From an uncultured Acidobacteriaceae bacterium (GTDB taxonomy: Bacteria > Acidobacteriota > Terriglobia > Terriglobales > Acidobacteriaceae), in the NCBI GenBank assembly GCA_903904755.1, contig CAIVDV010000009.1, forward strand, positions 1 through 64,000: a stretch of 64,000 bases of DNA, given 5' to 3'. The notes under the pieces are model-generated. The model searched no databases. It saw only the letters and a program-made list of their open reading frames with translations, and had not been told where the DNA came from. Below are positions 7,388 to 18,600 of the stretch, piece by piece. The position numbers were made by a program, and so were the translations under genes. Within the stretch, counting starts at the first letter, position 1; each line of letters starts with the position of its first letter.

Positions 7388-8359
7388 ATGTCGGAATCTC
7401 TAACAGCTTCTGCAGCCCTCCTTGAGCCTAGCGGCATTCATACGCTCGATGTTCGCCATGCCATGGACAAACTCATTGCAGCGGTCTCTCCCGAGCAAAG
7501 CCATGCCAACGCGGCTTACGGTGTCGTGATCTACCATGCCGCCAAGAGGGTCCCGGCACCCAACATCCTGAGTGCGACCGGTTGGTTCGTCCAAGCCTAT
7601 CTGAAAGGATGGACCGCTCTCTCGAAGATGGAAGTCGGAGTGGTGGGCGCTGGAGAAAAAGGGAACGCTCTTATCGGTGTGCTCGAACACAGCAATGTCC
7701 GCTACATCGTAAAGGTATTCGCGGGCAAGGCAGCGGTGAGCGCTCTAAAAAAAGAAGCGAAGCCATCGCCTGGCGTCTACATCAACACGGCCCATCTCGA
7801 CACGCTTTTGCTTGACGATCTCAGGCTGCCTCACCTTCCCGAGCGATTCCGAAACATGCCTCTCGTCATGCAGGTAGAAGAGAAAGAACAAAAGAACGAT
7901 GAAACGTTGCCCGGATGGGAGAACTTCGTCAAAGCCACCTTCGATGAGATTGCAGCCCAGGAAACGATCGACCGCGATACGGTGGAATGGCGAAGCCAAT
8001 TCATGAAGAACAATCCGAGCTGGACCGCGAAGGATGTTGCGGATCAAAGTACCAGTACTGCGAAGAATCGAGCTGCGCTCGCCTCGCGCTGGGCTCAAGA
8101 AGGAAAGATCTTCGCGGTGAAATACGAGGGGCAGCTCTGGTATCCGCGCTTCCAGTTTCAGGATGGAGAGCCTCTGACCACAATTGGGCAGGTCATCCAG
8201 GCGTATCCGAGCCACGCCAATGGATGGGACTTCGCTTACTTCTTTGCTACTCCCAATGCGAACATCGGAGGGCGGAAGCCTCTCGAACTACTGAAGTCTG
8301 ATCCCCAACGTGTTCTCTCGCTTGCTCGCGCCGCGGCCAGTCCCGCCGATGCCTATTAA
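7388..8359 (+). CDS. Long antitoxin of a RES toxin pair (C-terminal Xre/MbcA/ParS toxin-binding region)
   Basis: The track ORF starts at 7241, upstream of the promoter. The ATG at 7388 ('MSESLTASAALLEP') comes about 15 nt after the expected transcript start and gives 323 residues. The last ~120 residues are typical of antitoxins that hold RES toxins: 'ASRWAQEGKIFAVKYEGQLWYPRFQF' followed by 'WDFAYFFATPNANIGGRKPLELLKSDPQRV', the GR-x-P-x-ELL toxin-binding helix. The first ~180 residues ('GVVIYHAAKRVPAPNILSATGWFVQAYLKGW...') match nothing I recognise and make the protein about twice the usual antitoxin length. It overlaps the RES gene by 11 nt. Antitoxin role is well supported by context and the C-terminus. 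Confidence 0.78.
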   Translation: MSESLTASAALLEPSGIHTLDVRHAMDKLIAAVSPEQSHANAAYGVVIYHAAKRVPAPNILSATGWFVQAYLKGWTALSKMEVGVVGAGEKGNALIGVLEHSNVRYIVKVFAGKAAVSALKKEAKPSPGVYINTAHLDTLLLDDLRLPHLPERFRNMPLVMQVEEKEQKNDETLPGWENFVKATFDEIAAQETIDRDTVEWRSQFMKNNPSWTAKDVADQSTSTAKNRAALASRWAQEGKIFAVKYEGQLWYPRFQFQDGEPLTTIGQVIQAYPSHANGWDFAYFFATPNANIGGRKPLELLKSDPQRVLSLARAAASPADAY

Positions 8360-9038
8360 ATGCCCGCCCGCGCCTGTCGCGGCAAACCCCGCACTCGTCA
8401 TCCAGACCGCGATCCTAAAGGCGGGCTCGGCATTGACGCGCTTTCATAGCAAATCGCGTGCGGGCAATATCTATAACCCGAACACCGGGAAACGCATCGA
8501 GATCGAGGAGGAAGGCGCTCGATTCAATCCGTTTCCTGGGGCTCCGGCTGCCAATGTGCCTACGCTATACGCTGCCGACAACATCACCGCGGCGGCACTC
8601 GAAAGCATCTTCCACGCCGTGAAGCACATTCCATCACCGACCTTCCCTCGGATCGGCCTCAAAGATTCAAGCTATAGCGAGCTCGTGGTCAACGCCGACC
8701 TGGTTGTCGTTGAGTTGACGAACCCTCAGCTGCGCCAACTCGTTATCGCGCGCCGCCGCACCTCCTTGAAGGAGGAAGAACTGATTCACACTCCGCCGAG
8801 CCAATACCCCCACACTCGCACCTGGGCTCGCTTCCTGCACGACAGTCTCCCCTCGCTTCAGGGTCTCTGCTGGCGTCCACGTCTCGGCGGCGCCGGGCTG
8901 GCGTACATGCTCTTCGGGGATCGCTGCGCCCTGGGAGCTCTCACTGTCACCTCCGGTCCGACCGACATCGATTCGGGAAGCGGTTTTGTCAGAGTGTTTG
9001 AGATTGCTCAATCGGCAAACATCAAGATCATCGGGTAG
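8349..9038 (+). CDS. RES-domain toxin (putative NAD+-degrading)
   Basis: 229 residues from the ATG at 8349, which overlaps the antitoxin stop; the track's start at 8310 is less likely. RES-family features are visible: 'LTRFHSKSRAGNIYNP', 'GARFNPFP' and 'LYAADNITAAALESIFHAV', giving the conserved Arg, Glu and aromatic residues of the fold, and a late 'TSGPTDIDSGSGF' Ser segment. Characterised RES toxins deplete NAD+ by hydrolysis or phosphorolysis and halt growth unless bound by their Xre antitoxin. The order antitoxin-toxin with translational overlap is normal. Length is at the upper end of the family. Confidence 0.85.
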   Translation: MPIKCPPAPVAANPALVIQTAILKAGSALTRFHSKSRAGNIYNPNTGKRIEIEEEGARFNPFPGAPAANVPTLYAADNITAAALESIFHAVKHIPSPTFPRIGLKDSSYSELVVNADLVVVELTNPQLRQLVIARRRTSLKEEELIHTPPSQYPHTRTWARFLHDSLPSLQGLCWRPRLGGAGLAYMLFGDRCALGALTVTSGPTDIDSGSGFVRVFEIAQSANIKIIG

Positions 9039-9589
9039 ATCCGAAGCGGCGCATTTGCTTCCGGCCGATACTGACCGGGGGCGAATCATGTATAAAGGGT
9101 CCCAGAGCACTTCAGAGTGCTCGAATGATGAAACCAGATTGGGAAGTGTGGAGAGGTGCTGAGAAGTGAGCAGGGTCCGAGTTGAGCCCTTTTTGTGACC
9201 GGATTGTGCCAAGATCTGAAAATGATGACAATCATGACAGATTTGCACTTCACAGAGTCAATAAGTTACGTGGATTGAGGTACTGGAGTCCGACCGACTC
9301 CCGCCGCCTCCACCAACTTTATGTCACTTATTTTCAATTATTTAGGCAATTATTTTCGGCTACTCTGCTAGTCCTTTGCTAACAATCAAAGCAAATGAGT
9401 ACGCCACGGTACGGATTGCAACACGCCAACGACGCCTTTGACCACCGATGCACGTCCAGGAAGCATCTGCGCTGGACCATGTGGCAGCCTCAACTCACTT
9501 GAAATTAAGAGTTCCCCCACACCCATATCAATTTGCCGCCATGCCGATGAGGTAACGGCGGAGGTTGACGCTGCGCTTCAGCCGCTCTG
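9039..9589. other. Long AT-richer intergenic region at the end of the accessory island
   Basis: About 550 bases with no gene I can support; ORFs of 66 and 193 aa have no recognisable content. It contains a small perfect hairpin GAGCACT-TCAG-AGTGCTC (9105-9122) shortly after the RES stop, without a T-run, and an AT-rich stretch (about 9315-9400) with the short inverted repeat TTTGCT/AGCAAA (9375-9394). It marks the change from island to the giant secreted-protein gene; no att-like direct repeat was found by eye. Confidence 0.4.
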
Positions 9590-9622
9590 CCATTCCCCCT
9601 GAAACCAATTTCAGGGGAATGG
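9590..9622. terminator. Stem-loop after the giant S53 gene
   Basis: CCATTCCCCCTGAAA / TTTCAGGGGAATGG forms a 14-bp stem with one bulged C and the loop CCAA, about 25 bp beyond the stop of the minus-strand gene. There is no T-run on either side, so termination is likely but not certain. Confidence 0.5.
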
Positions 9623-9646
9623 CTGAGCGGTATTCTCTTTCCGCGC

Positions 9647-12600
9647 CTACTTGGTTACTTTCACATTGACGGCCGCCAGGGCATTCGCGCCCTTATAGTT
9701 GGCGTCACCGCTGTAGCTGATTGTGATTGGATTGGTTCCCGGCAGCAGATCGCTGGTATCGAGCGTTGCCACACCGCCGCTCAGCGTTCCTGTCCCCAGC
9801 GTCCTGTTTCCGTCAAGGAATTTCACAGTTCCCGTCGGAGTTGCGCCGCTGCCGCTCAACGTTGCTGTCAAGGCAACCGTGTCCCCCAGTCTGGCCGGAT
9901 TTTCCAGGCTCGTGAGCACTGCGGTAGCAGTAAGCTTGCTTACAATTAGCTTCAGAATCGTGCCATTCATAGCCGCGTAGTTGCCGTCTCCGCGATACTG
10001 GACCCACAAATCATGCTGCCCAGCCGGCAGAGCGCGAATCAAAAACGTGGCCACGCCAGCGCTCAGGGTCGCCGTCCCGAGCTGCGAATTCACATCGCGC
10101 AGGATTACCGTCCCGGTCGGGGTTGCACCTGACCCCAGAATGCTCGCGGTCAGGGTTACGGCCGTGCCCACCGTGTCAGGATTCGGTGAGGCGTCCAAAT
10201 GGACCGCCGTCGGGGTCAGCTTCTCCACGCTTACTGACCTGAAGTTTCGGACGGTGTTGTAGTTGGCATCGCCACTGTAGACCGCAACAATCTGATGACC
10301 CCCGACGGTCAGCCTGACGTTGGGCAGGCTTGCTGTGCCGCTCACCAGCGCAACTCTTGCAAGCAGCGTGTGCAGGTCATAGAAAGCCACTGTTCCCGTT
10401 GGGCTCACTGCCGGAATCGTACCCCCAACCGTGGCTTGGAGCGCCACTGCGTTGTTGGCATCGGTCGGATTGGGCCAGGCAGTAATAGCCACCGTGGGAA
10501 TTGCCAGGATTGTTTCAGTGAGCTTGCTCGAAGTTGCGGATGGGTAGGTGCTGTCTCCGCTGTACGTCGCTGAGATTGCATGGGTCCCGATCGGGAGAGT
10601 GCTTACGGAGTAAGCGGCCTGGCTGCCAGTGAGGCTGACGGTGGCAATCAGGCTGGCATCCGCGAAGAAGTTCACCGCGCCGGTCGGTGCTGACCCGTTC
10701 CCGGTAACCTGTGCCGTAAAAGTAACACTAGCCCCGGCGTTCGCTTTGTAGGCGGAGGTGCTGAGAGCGACGGTTGCCGCCGGCCCCTCACTGCCGATCA
10801 CCGTGAGCATTTGTGCGACGCCGGATTGGTTGAGGTTGTTGTCCGTCACCCGAACGAGTTCAGAGAGCGTGGCGGACGGGGCGAAGGTGACTGGTTTGAA
10901 GTTGACACTGAGAGTGCAGGTTGCGCCGGCCGGCAGGGGCGAGGGAACGCGGCAGTCGGATGCGGCGGAGGCCTTGGGGAAGTCGACGGGGAAGGAAATG
11001 GAGCTGAAGCTGAGGGGAGCGTTGCCGAAGTTTTCGACTGTGAAGCGTTTTGGATTTTCGGTAGTGTCCACGGTGCCTTTGGGGGTGATGGTGGTGAAGG
11101 CGAGCGCGGGGAGGTCGGCGTAGTCCATTTCCACGATGGCTCCGTGGTTGGTATCGGCCAGGTAGACATTGCCGGCAGCATCGACAGAGACCGCGCCGGG
11201 CGAGCTGAGCGGGGCTGTTGGCAGCAGGGTTTCGGTGTAGTTTGCGCCGTTGGGAGTTTCGCGAACCAGGGAATTGGCTGGCCCGCTGGTGAAGTAGATA
11301 CGTCCGTTGCTGTCGACGGCAACCGAGGTCGGCTGGATGGCATTGAAAGAGGTGGGGAAAGCCGTGACTACCGACTCGATGTAGCTGCCGGCTGAGGGCG
11401 CTTCCCTCAGGATGCGATTGTTGTAGGTGTCGGCGACGTATACGTTGCCGGCGGCATCGACGGCCACGCCGTGGGGCTCAGCGAGTGCACTGGTGGGAAT
11501 TACGGTTTCGGTATAGTTCGCCGTGCCTGGCTGGGTGAGCGTCTCCATGAGGATCCGGTTGTTGTAGGTATCGGCGATGTAGATGTTTCCGGCGGCATCC
11601 ACAGCGACGCCGTAGGGTTCAGAGAGTGCGCTGGTGGGGAGTACGGACTGGGTCCAGGTACCGGGGCTGGTCAGTGTTTCGAGGACAATCTGGTTATTGA
11701 AGGTGTCTGCAACGATGACGTTGCCGAGCGCATCAACCGCGAGGGCATTCGGCTGTGCGAAGCCTGAACCGAGGGTGGAGGCGGTGTAGCCGCTGCCAGT
11801 GTTGGTTTCGAGGAAGATTTGGTTGTTGTAGGTGTCGGCGACAAAGAGGTTGCCGGCGCCATCGACGGCGACCCCCTCAGGGAAATTGAAGCCGGAGACT
11901 GGCGTGGAAGCGGTGCCGGGGAGGAAGTTGGTCTGGGGTCCAACGCCGAGGGCGCGCAGGTAGGCGGAACCGGCGATGGTTCCCGGAGCAGTACCGGTGA
12001 CAAGTTGCAGCCCAGCATTGTGGTCGCCGCTCAAGGCTGGCGTGAAGCGAACGTTGACGGTGCAAGGAATCCCGGAGGTGGCAGCGTAGCCCGTGGCGGA
12101 GCAGGTACCGCCAGGAACCACGGCGATTTCCGTGGTGGGCGCACCCTGGTTGAGGACCGTGATGGACGAGACAGTGCCGGAACTGGTTGGGGTCACCGGA
12201 ACCAGAAAGGTGGTGCTGTCCCCCACGTTGACCTGAGGAATGGCGAATTGCGCGAGTGCGTTGGATTCGGCAGCGGTGTAGTTGGTGTTGCCGTTGTAGA
12301 CAGCGGTGACGGTGTAGCTGCCGGCCGGGAGAGTGCCGGAGGCGATGGATCCGCTGCCGCCAGTGAGGTTAACCGTTCCCAGCACGGTGGGGCCGGTGTA
12401 GCTGGTGAGGGTGAAAGTGATGGTGCCGGTGGGGACTGCACCGGAGCCAACAGCGCTGACGGTGGCTGTGAAGGTGGTGGCGTTGCCCGCAGGGATTGGA
12501 TTCGCAGCGGAGCCGAGTGCGACGGTGGGCGTTGCCTGCGTGACCGTGAGGGGAACGCTTGCGGTGGCCGTCGCAAAGTCAGTGGTGTCAGTCGGTGTGA

Positions 12601-15600
12601 ACTGCACGCTGAGGCTCTGCGTGCCGGCATCGAGCACCGCACCGTCCGCAGGCGTGTACAGGAATGTGCCCGTGGTGACTGTGCTGGCGTTCAGTTGCGT
12701 GGCATCGAGAGGGGTGCCGTAGGAGATGGCGGCAGGGGGCAGCCAGGCGATGGGCAGCGACGCCGGTGTGCCCGGTTGGGTGACAAAGAGGGTTCCGGTT
12801 GCGAACTGGAAGTTGTAGTTGGCGGCGGCGAGGGTGCCCTGCGTGCCGCTGATGGTGTAGTTGCCCGCCGGGGAGGTGACGACTTGCGGGGTCGTGGAGG
12901 AGAGGGTTACGGCGGCGGAGAGAGCGGGTGCCCCGGAGACTACAGGGAACTCGACGGCATCGCCGTTGACATAGCCGCTGATGGAGTACGTGAGCGTAGG
13001 CAGCTGTTCGTTGACGAACATGGAGACATCTTTTGCCTTCACGGTGAGCAGTGCCTTTGCGACGTTGAAGCTTCGGACCACGCTCGTGGCGGGAGACCAG
13101 GTGCTGTTGCCGGCTTGGGAGGCGGTGACGGTTACCAGGCCAGCTCCGATGATCGAGAGGGTAGGCCCAGAGATTGTGGCCGGGCCGCTGACGGAGTAGG
13201 AGATGGGTAGGTTGGAAGTTGCGGAGGCCCCCAGGTTGAACGGGGTGATCCCATAGGTTTGGTCGCTGAGAGAGCCAAACGTGATTGTCTGGGCGAGCGG
13301 GTTGACAGTTACGGTCGATGAGATTGCCGGAACATTGGTTGCGTTGACGTCATTCACGGTGAAGGTGTAGGTACCGGCCTGGCTGATGGAGAAGCTGCTG
13401 AGATTCAGGTCAGCGACTCCGCTGGAGAATGGGCCACCACCTCCATTGAGACCAGATGAGAACTCCGGACCAGTGATGATGAGCCGTGCCCCATCGGTGC
13501 TGTTGGAAATTGGGTTTCCGGCGGCATCTTCCACCTGGACCTGGATATGTCCGAAGCTGGCGTTGGCATTGATGCTTGTCGGCGGGGGTGTCACGAAGAC
13601 CAATTGAGCCGGTGCGCCGACGATGGAGTTTCCGGTGAAGCTGACGGTCTGGGTTCCAGTCGCATTGAGAGAGTTGGTGGTGGCGGTGGCGGAGAGGTCC
13701 TGCTCACCGAGGGTCGTGGGGTTGAAGAGGAAGGTGAGGCTGCAGCTTCCACCAGCCGAAAGCGTGGAAGACGCGCTGCAGGCGTTGCCGTCCTGTTGCT
13801 GCTGATAGGCGGCGGGGACGCTGAGAGCGCTGAAGGCTAGGGGGCGATTGCCGGCGTTGGCAAGTTGGACGGACTGGACGGCGCTGGAGGTTTCGTCTGC
13901 GATGTCTCCGAAGGCCATGGAGAAGTTGGCGGCATCCATCCGGTAGACGGCGGAGTTGGCTTCGTCCGAGATGTAAATCGACCCCTGCGGGGTGACGGCG
14001 ACACCAAGGAAGCTGGGGTTGGCAATGCCCAGCGGCAGACTGGTAGCAGTCCCGCCGGAAGGGATGCGGAAGAGCGCATTGGCTCCGGCATCGGCAACGT
14101 AAACCGTACCCGCGGCATCTACTGCGAGTTGGGTGGGAGTGGTGAGTTGGTAGCCGCCAGGGGCGGTGGTGGAGTCGAGCAGGGTGGTGGTGACGCCGAG
14201 GTAGCTGGTCTTGTAGATGGCCGGCTCATCGGTGGCGACGTAGATGTTCTGGAACTCATCGACGGCGACACTCTGTATGTTTACGGTGCTGGCTGTGCCG
14301 TAGGTGTAGGCGTTGACGAAGTTGCCGTAGACATCAAAGGTGGCCAGGGTATTGGAAGCGGTGTCGTAGTAAGTTCCTGCGGCGTCGCGTGCGAGCGGGC
14401 CGTCAGCGCTGATTCCGTTGGTGGCCAGGCCGAAGCCGGTGGAGCTGACGCGGAAGATTGCGGAGCCAAAGCTGACCGGCTTGAGGTAGAAGTTGCCCTG
14501 GGCGTCCATGGCGAAGTCGTGCTCAGCTCCACCAGGAACGGTGCTGGTGTCGAGGGCGGTGGAGACGGCGCCGGCAGGGGTGATCTTCTGGATTGCGGGG
14601 CCGGCCGGGTTGGTCTGGTCGAGCAGGAAGACGTTGCCTGCGCTGTCGGAGTGGAGGACGGTGGGGGTCCAGGTGCCGGAGACGGTGGTCTTGTTGCCGA
14701 GGAAGAACACGGCTTCGGGCCCGGTTCCGATGCCGTAGATGGGCAGAGTAACGGTGTGGCCGAGTGCATCGGTCGCCTGGAGGGTGGCGTCGCGCTGGCC
14801 GGGGAAGGCAGGGCTAAAGCTGACGTCGAAGGAGCAGCGGTTGTTGGAAACCGTGCAGGTGTTGCCATTGGGCAGGGTCCAATCGGAGTTGCCGGCCGAG
14901 TCGGCCACGGAGATGGTGCTGACGGAGTTTCCAACCGGCACGCTGAGGGTGACGTTGAAGTTTTGTGGGGTGCCGACGGCGGCTTGGCCGGCGTTGAGGG
15001 GCTGTGCGCTGGAGGCCACGAAGACCTTTGCGCTGCCAGAGCTGACGACATAGACGCGAGTCTGTGAGTCAACAAAGATGGCTCCGGCACCGTTCAGCGC
15101 GGGGGTCTGGAGAATGCGGTAGGCGAATCCGTTGGCGTATTGAGTCACGGTGTTGTCGGTGGCGTCGGAGACATAAAGGCTGTTGCCGCGGCCGATGGCG
15201 AGGGCGACCGGGTTGGTGAGACCGGAGGCAACCGTGGAAGGAGTGCCGGTGATGTTCACCTTCTCATTGACGACGTTGACGGAGCCGGTGGTGCCGGAGA
15301 CATAGAGGGTGTTGTTTGAGTCGATGGCAATGGCGTTGACTGAGAGCACGCCCAGTTGGGAGAAGGAAATCTGGGTGGAACTGGTCTCTCCGGGGCCACG
15401 TTCCCATGCGCTGCTGATGGAGGGATCCGTGATGTACATCTTGCCATTGGTGTCGACGGCGACCCCTGTGGCGGAATAAGCACCCGAGAAGAGCGTGGAT
15501 GCCTGGTTCGACGGGGAGACGTAGCGGATGACGGAGACGTTGTTCCTGCCGCCGTTGGAGACGACGTAGAGGGCGCCGTCTGGGCCAATGGTCATGGCGC

Positions 15601-18600
15601 CGGGAGCGGTCAGGCCGTTGATGGGCAGGGTTCTCTGCACACCGGCGGGGTCGATTTCGTAGACGGCGTTGTTGGCAGTGTCGCTGAGGAAGACATTTCC
15701 GTTAGCGTCCGCGGCGACACCCCCAGGGGTGGTGATGGTGGCAGGAACCGGGTGGAGCGAGGAGAGGAAGCTGATGGACTGGGCGTTGATTCCGGTGCCG
15801 GAGAGGGCGACGGTTTGGGAGCCGCCGGTGTAGGAAACCTGGAACTGGCTGCTGGCCGCTCCATCTGCGGTGGGAGTGAAGGTGACCAGGATGGAGCAGC
15901 TGGCCTGGGAAGCAAGCGTGGCTGCGCAGGAGCTGGCATCGACCGAGAAGGGGGCGGCCGGAGAGGAGACGGAGAGACCGGTGACTGCCGCAGAGCCGAT
16001 GTTGGTGACGTTGACGGTCTGCGCTGCCGAGGCAATGTTGAGCACCTGGCTGCCGAAGTTGATTGTCGTTGCGCTCAACTGCGGGTCAGGGCCGGCAGGG
16101 ATGCCGGTTCCGGTGAGCGAGACGGTGTTGGGGCTGTTCGGTGCGTTGCCTGGGATGACGAGCTGCGCCGAGAGTGTTCCCGCAGCCCGCGGGGTAAATG
16201 TGACGTTGTAGCTGCAGAAGGTACCGAACGGGGTGATTTGGCTTCCGGCCGGGCAGGCAGAGGTGACGCTGAAACTGGAAGCGGCTGGGCCTGAGATGGT
16301 GGGGGTTCCAACTATCAGGTTTGAGGTTCCGATGTTTTCGAGCGATATACCCTGAACGGCAGCGGAGACCCCGACTATGGTGGAGGGGAAGTTGAGGCTG
16401 GAAACGTTGGTTGCGCCTTTTGGAGTGGACGGGAGAATGGTGATGGGCAGGCCGAAGGATATTTGGGGGTTATAGTTGGCGTCGCCGAGGTAATTGGCTG
16501 TGATGGTGTCGGCTCCGACAGGCAGGGCGGAGGTCTGCAAGGTTGCGGTTCCGGCCTGATAGCCGCCAATGGTGCTGCTGGTGATTGGGGCGGTGCCGAG
16601 GCTGATGCCGTTGGCCATGAACTGCACGTTGCCGGTCAACGCGGGCGAAGTGCGCTGGCTGGTGACGGTGGCCGTGAGGGTAATCAGCAAGCCCTGGAAG
16701 ACGTTGGAGGTATGGTTCGCGGCAACGCTGACGGTGTCGGTGAAGCCGTGGACGGCGATGGTCTGCGCGGCTGAGGTGGAGCTGGCGGTGATGGCGTCGC
16801 CAGAGTAGACGGCGGTGACCGAATCGTTGCCGGGGTAGAGGCCGGTGGTGGTGAGCTTTGCCGAGAGGTTATAGGCACCGCCGCTGATGCTGACGGAGCC
16901 CACGGCAACCGGCGCGCCGACAGGGTTGCCATTCTGGTAGAACTGGACGGTACCGGAGGGCGCGGTGACGGTCTGGGGTACGCTGACGGAAGCGATGAGA
17001 TCCACAGCAGAGCCCAGCGTGGAAGAATTTGTGCTGAGCGAAAGTGCAACGGTGGGCACAGCTTTGGTGATGGTGATGGCGCCAGTGGCGGCCGGAGAGG
17101 GATTGAATGTGTCGTCGCCGGCGTAGGTGGCCGTGAGCGTGTAGGTGTCGACCGGGACGTTGTTTATAAGCCAGTTGGGAATCGTGATACTCGATCCGCT
17201 GGCAGGTGTGAGCGCCGTGAGCGGAGTAGTGCCAAGGTAATACTGGGTGGTGCCGGTGCTGGCTCTGGTGTAGTTGATGACGATGTTGCCGGAGGGGTTG
17301 CCGTAGCCTGTGGTTCCGTTTGCGTTTACGACAATGGTGTAGGTCCCTGCTCCATAAGGTGCGCTGGCCGGGGCGGTTGAGCCGTCAGGGTTTTGCCAGA
17401 GAACTGTGAGCGAGGAGTTGATTTTCGTGATCTGGAGAGATTGCGACCCACTGGTGCTGCGCCCATATTGCGTGTCGCCACCGTAGAGCGCCTTGATGGT
17501 ATTTGAGCCGATGCCGACTCCCGTCATCGTCCCGGAGAAGTTCCCGCCGGCATCGAGCGCGTAGGGGCCGTAGCTGTGGTTGTGATTGTCCAGCAGGGTG
17601 ACATAGCCGGTGGGGGTTCCTGCGGAAGTGTTGTCCGTGACGGTTCCTGAGATGTTGACGGGGGTGCCGTAGTTCTCCGTGCTCACCCCCAGAGTCAGCG
17701 TTGTCGTGGTCCCGACGTAATGGATGCTGGTCCATTTGTTGATGAGCTGGGCGACATTGACTGAGCCGAGGCCGGTGACCAGATCGTAGCCGGTACCGGA
17801 ATCGTAGGTTTCCGAGGAGGTTCCGTAGCCGGCCTGGCCTGGGACGGCGTTGTTGCCGTTGGTGATGTCGTAGAAAACGCAACTGGATGGCGGGCGGGTT
17901 GTGGACTGGCTGGAGCCGTTGCAATCGCTCCAGTTCTCGCCAGAGGCGAGCTTGTACAGGGTGGGGTTGACGAGTCCCTGACGGCCGTATTTCTGGTCAA
18001 TCAGAGCAATCATGGCGGCAAAAGCCGGGCCGGAGGCTGAGGTTCCGCCATTGGCTTGCATGCTGAAGTTGGGATCCAACGGATTTCCACCGGCGCAGCT
18101 GCCGCCCTGGCAGACGAAATAAAGCGAATCTCCATAGGCAATCAACGAGACATCAGGGAAAGCGCGACCGAGGCCTGGGGTGATGCCCGGAACGCCGACC
18201 TGCCACTCCGGCTGAGGGAAGGTGGCATCGTATCCCCCACCGGAACCGTTCCAGGCATCTTCCGGAATGTGTCCGCCGACTGAGGTGGTTTGAAATGACG
18301 CCGCAGTGGCGGCGTAGAATCCGTTGAGCCCCCACCAGTAGAGGGCGTTTGAGCCAGTATCAGATATGGTGCCCCCAACCGAGGTGACATACGGGTGAGC
18401 GGTGTAGAGACTTGCACCGAGGGTCGGAGTGCCATAGGTATTCGGCTCTGAGCCGGCGAACGAGCCTGAGCCCCAATCACCGGAGCCCACAAAGTAGCTG
18501 ATGCCTTCTGCCGCAGCCTGCTCACCGCGCGCAACAATATAGTCGTCGAAGCTGCTGGGCCCGCCATCCATGATGGCGTAGCTCAGGCTGATGATGTCTA

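Noticed and set aside
7087-7425. 112-aa plus-strand ORF before the RES operon
   Set aside because: No recognisable content and it overlaps the antitoxin promoter and start in another frame.
9090-9125. Rho-independent terminator after the RES toxin gene
   Set aside because: The 7-bp GAGCACT/AGTGCTC hairpin is real but has no T-run on either side, so I did not call it a terminator.
11819-13210. 463-aa plus-strand ORF inside the giant peptidase gene
   Set aside because: Glycine/arginine-rich shadow of repeat-coding sequence on the minus strand.
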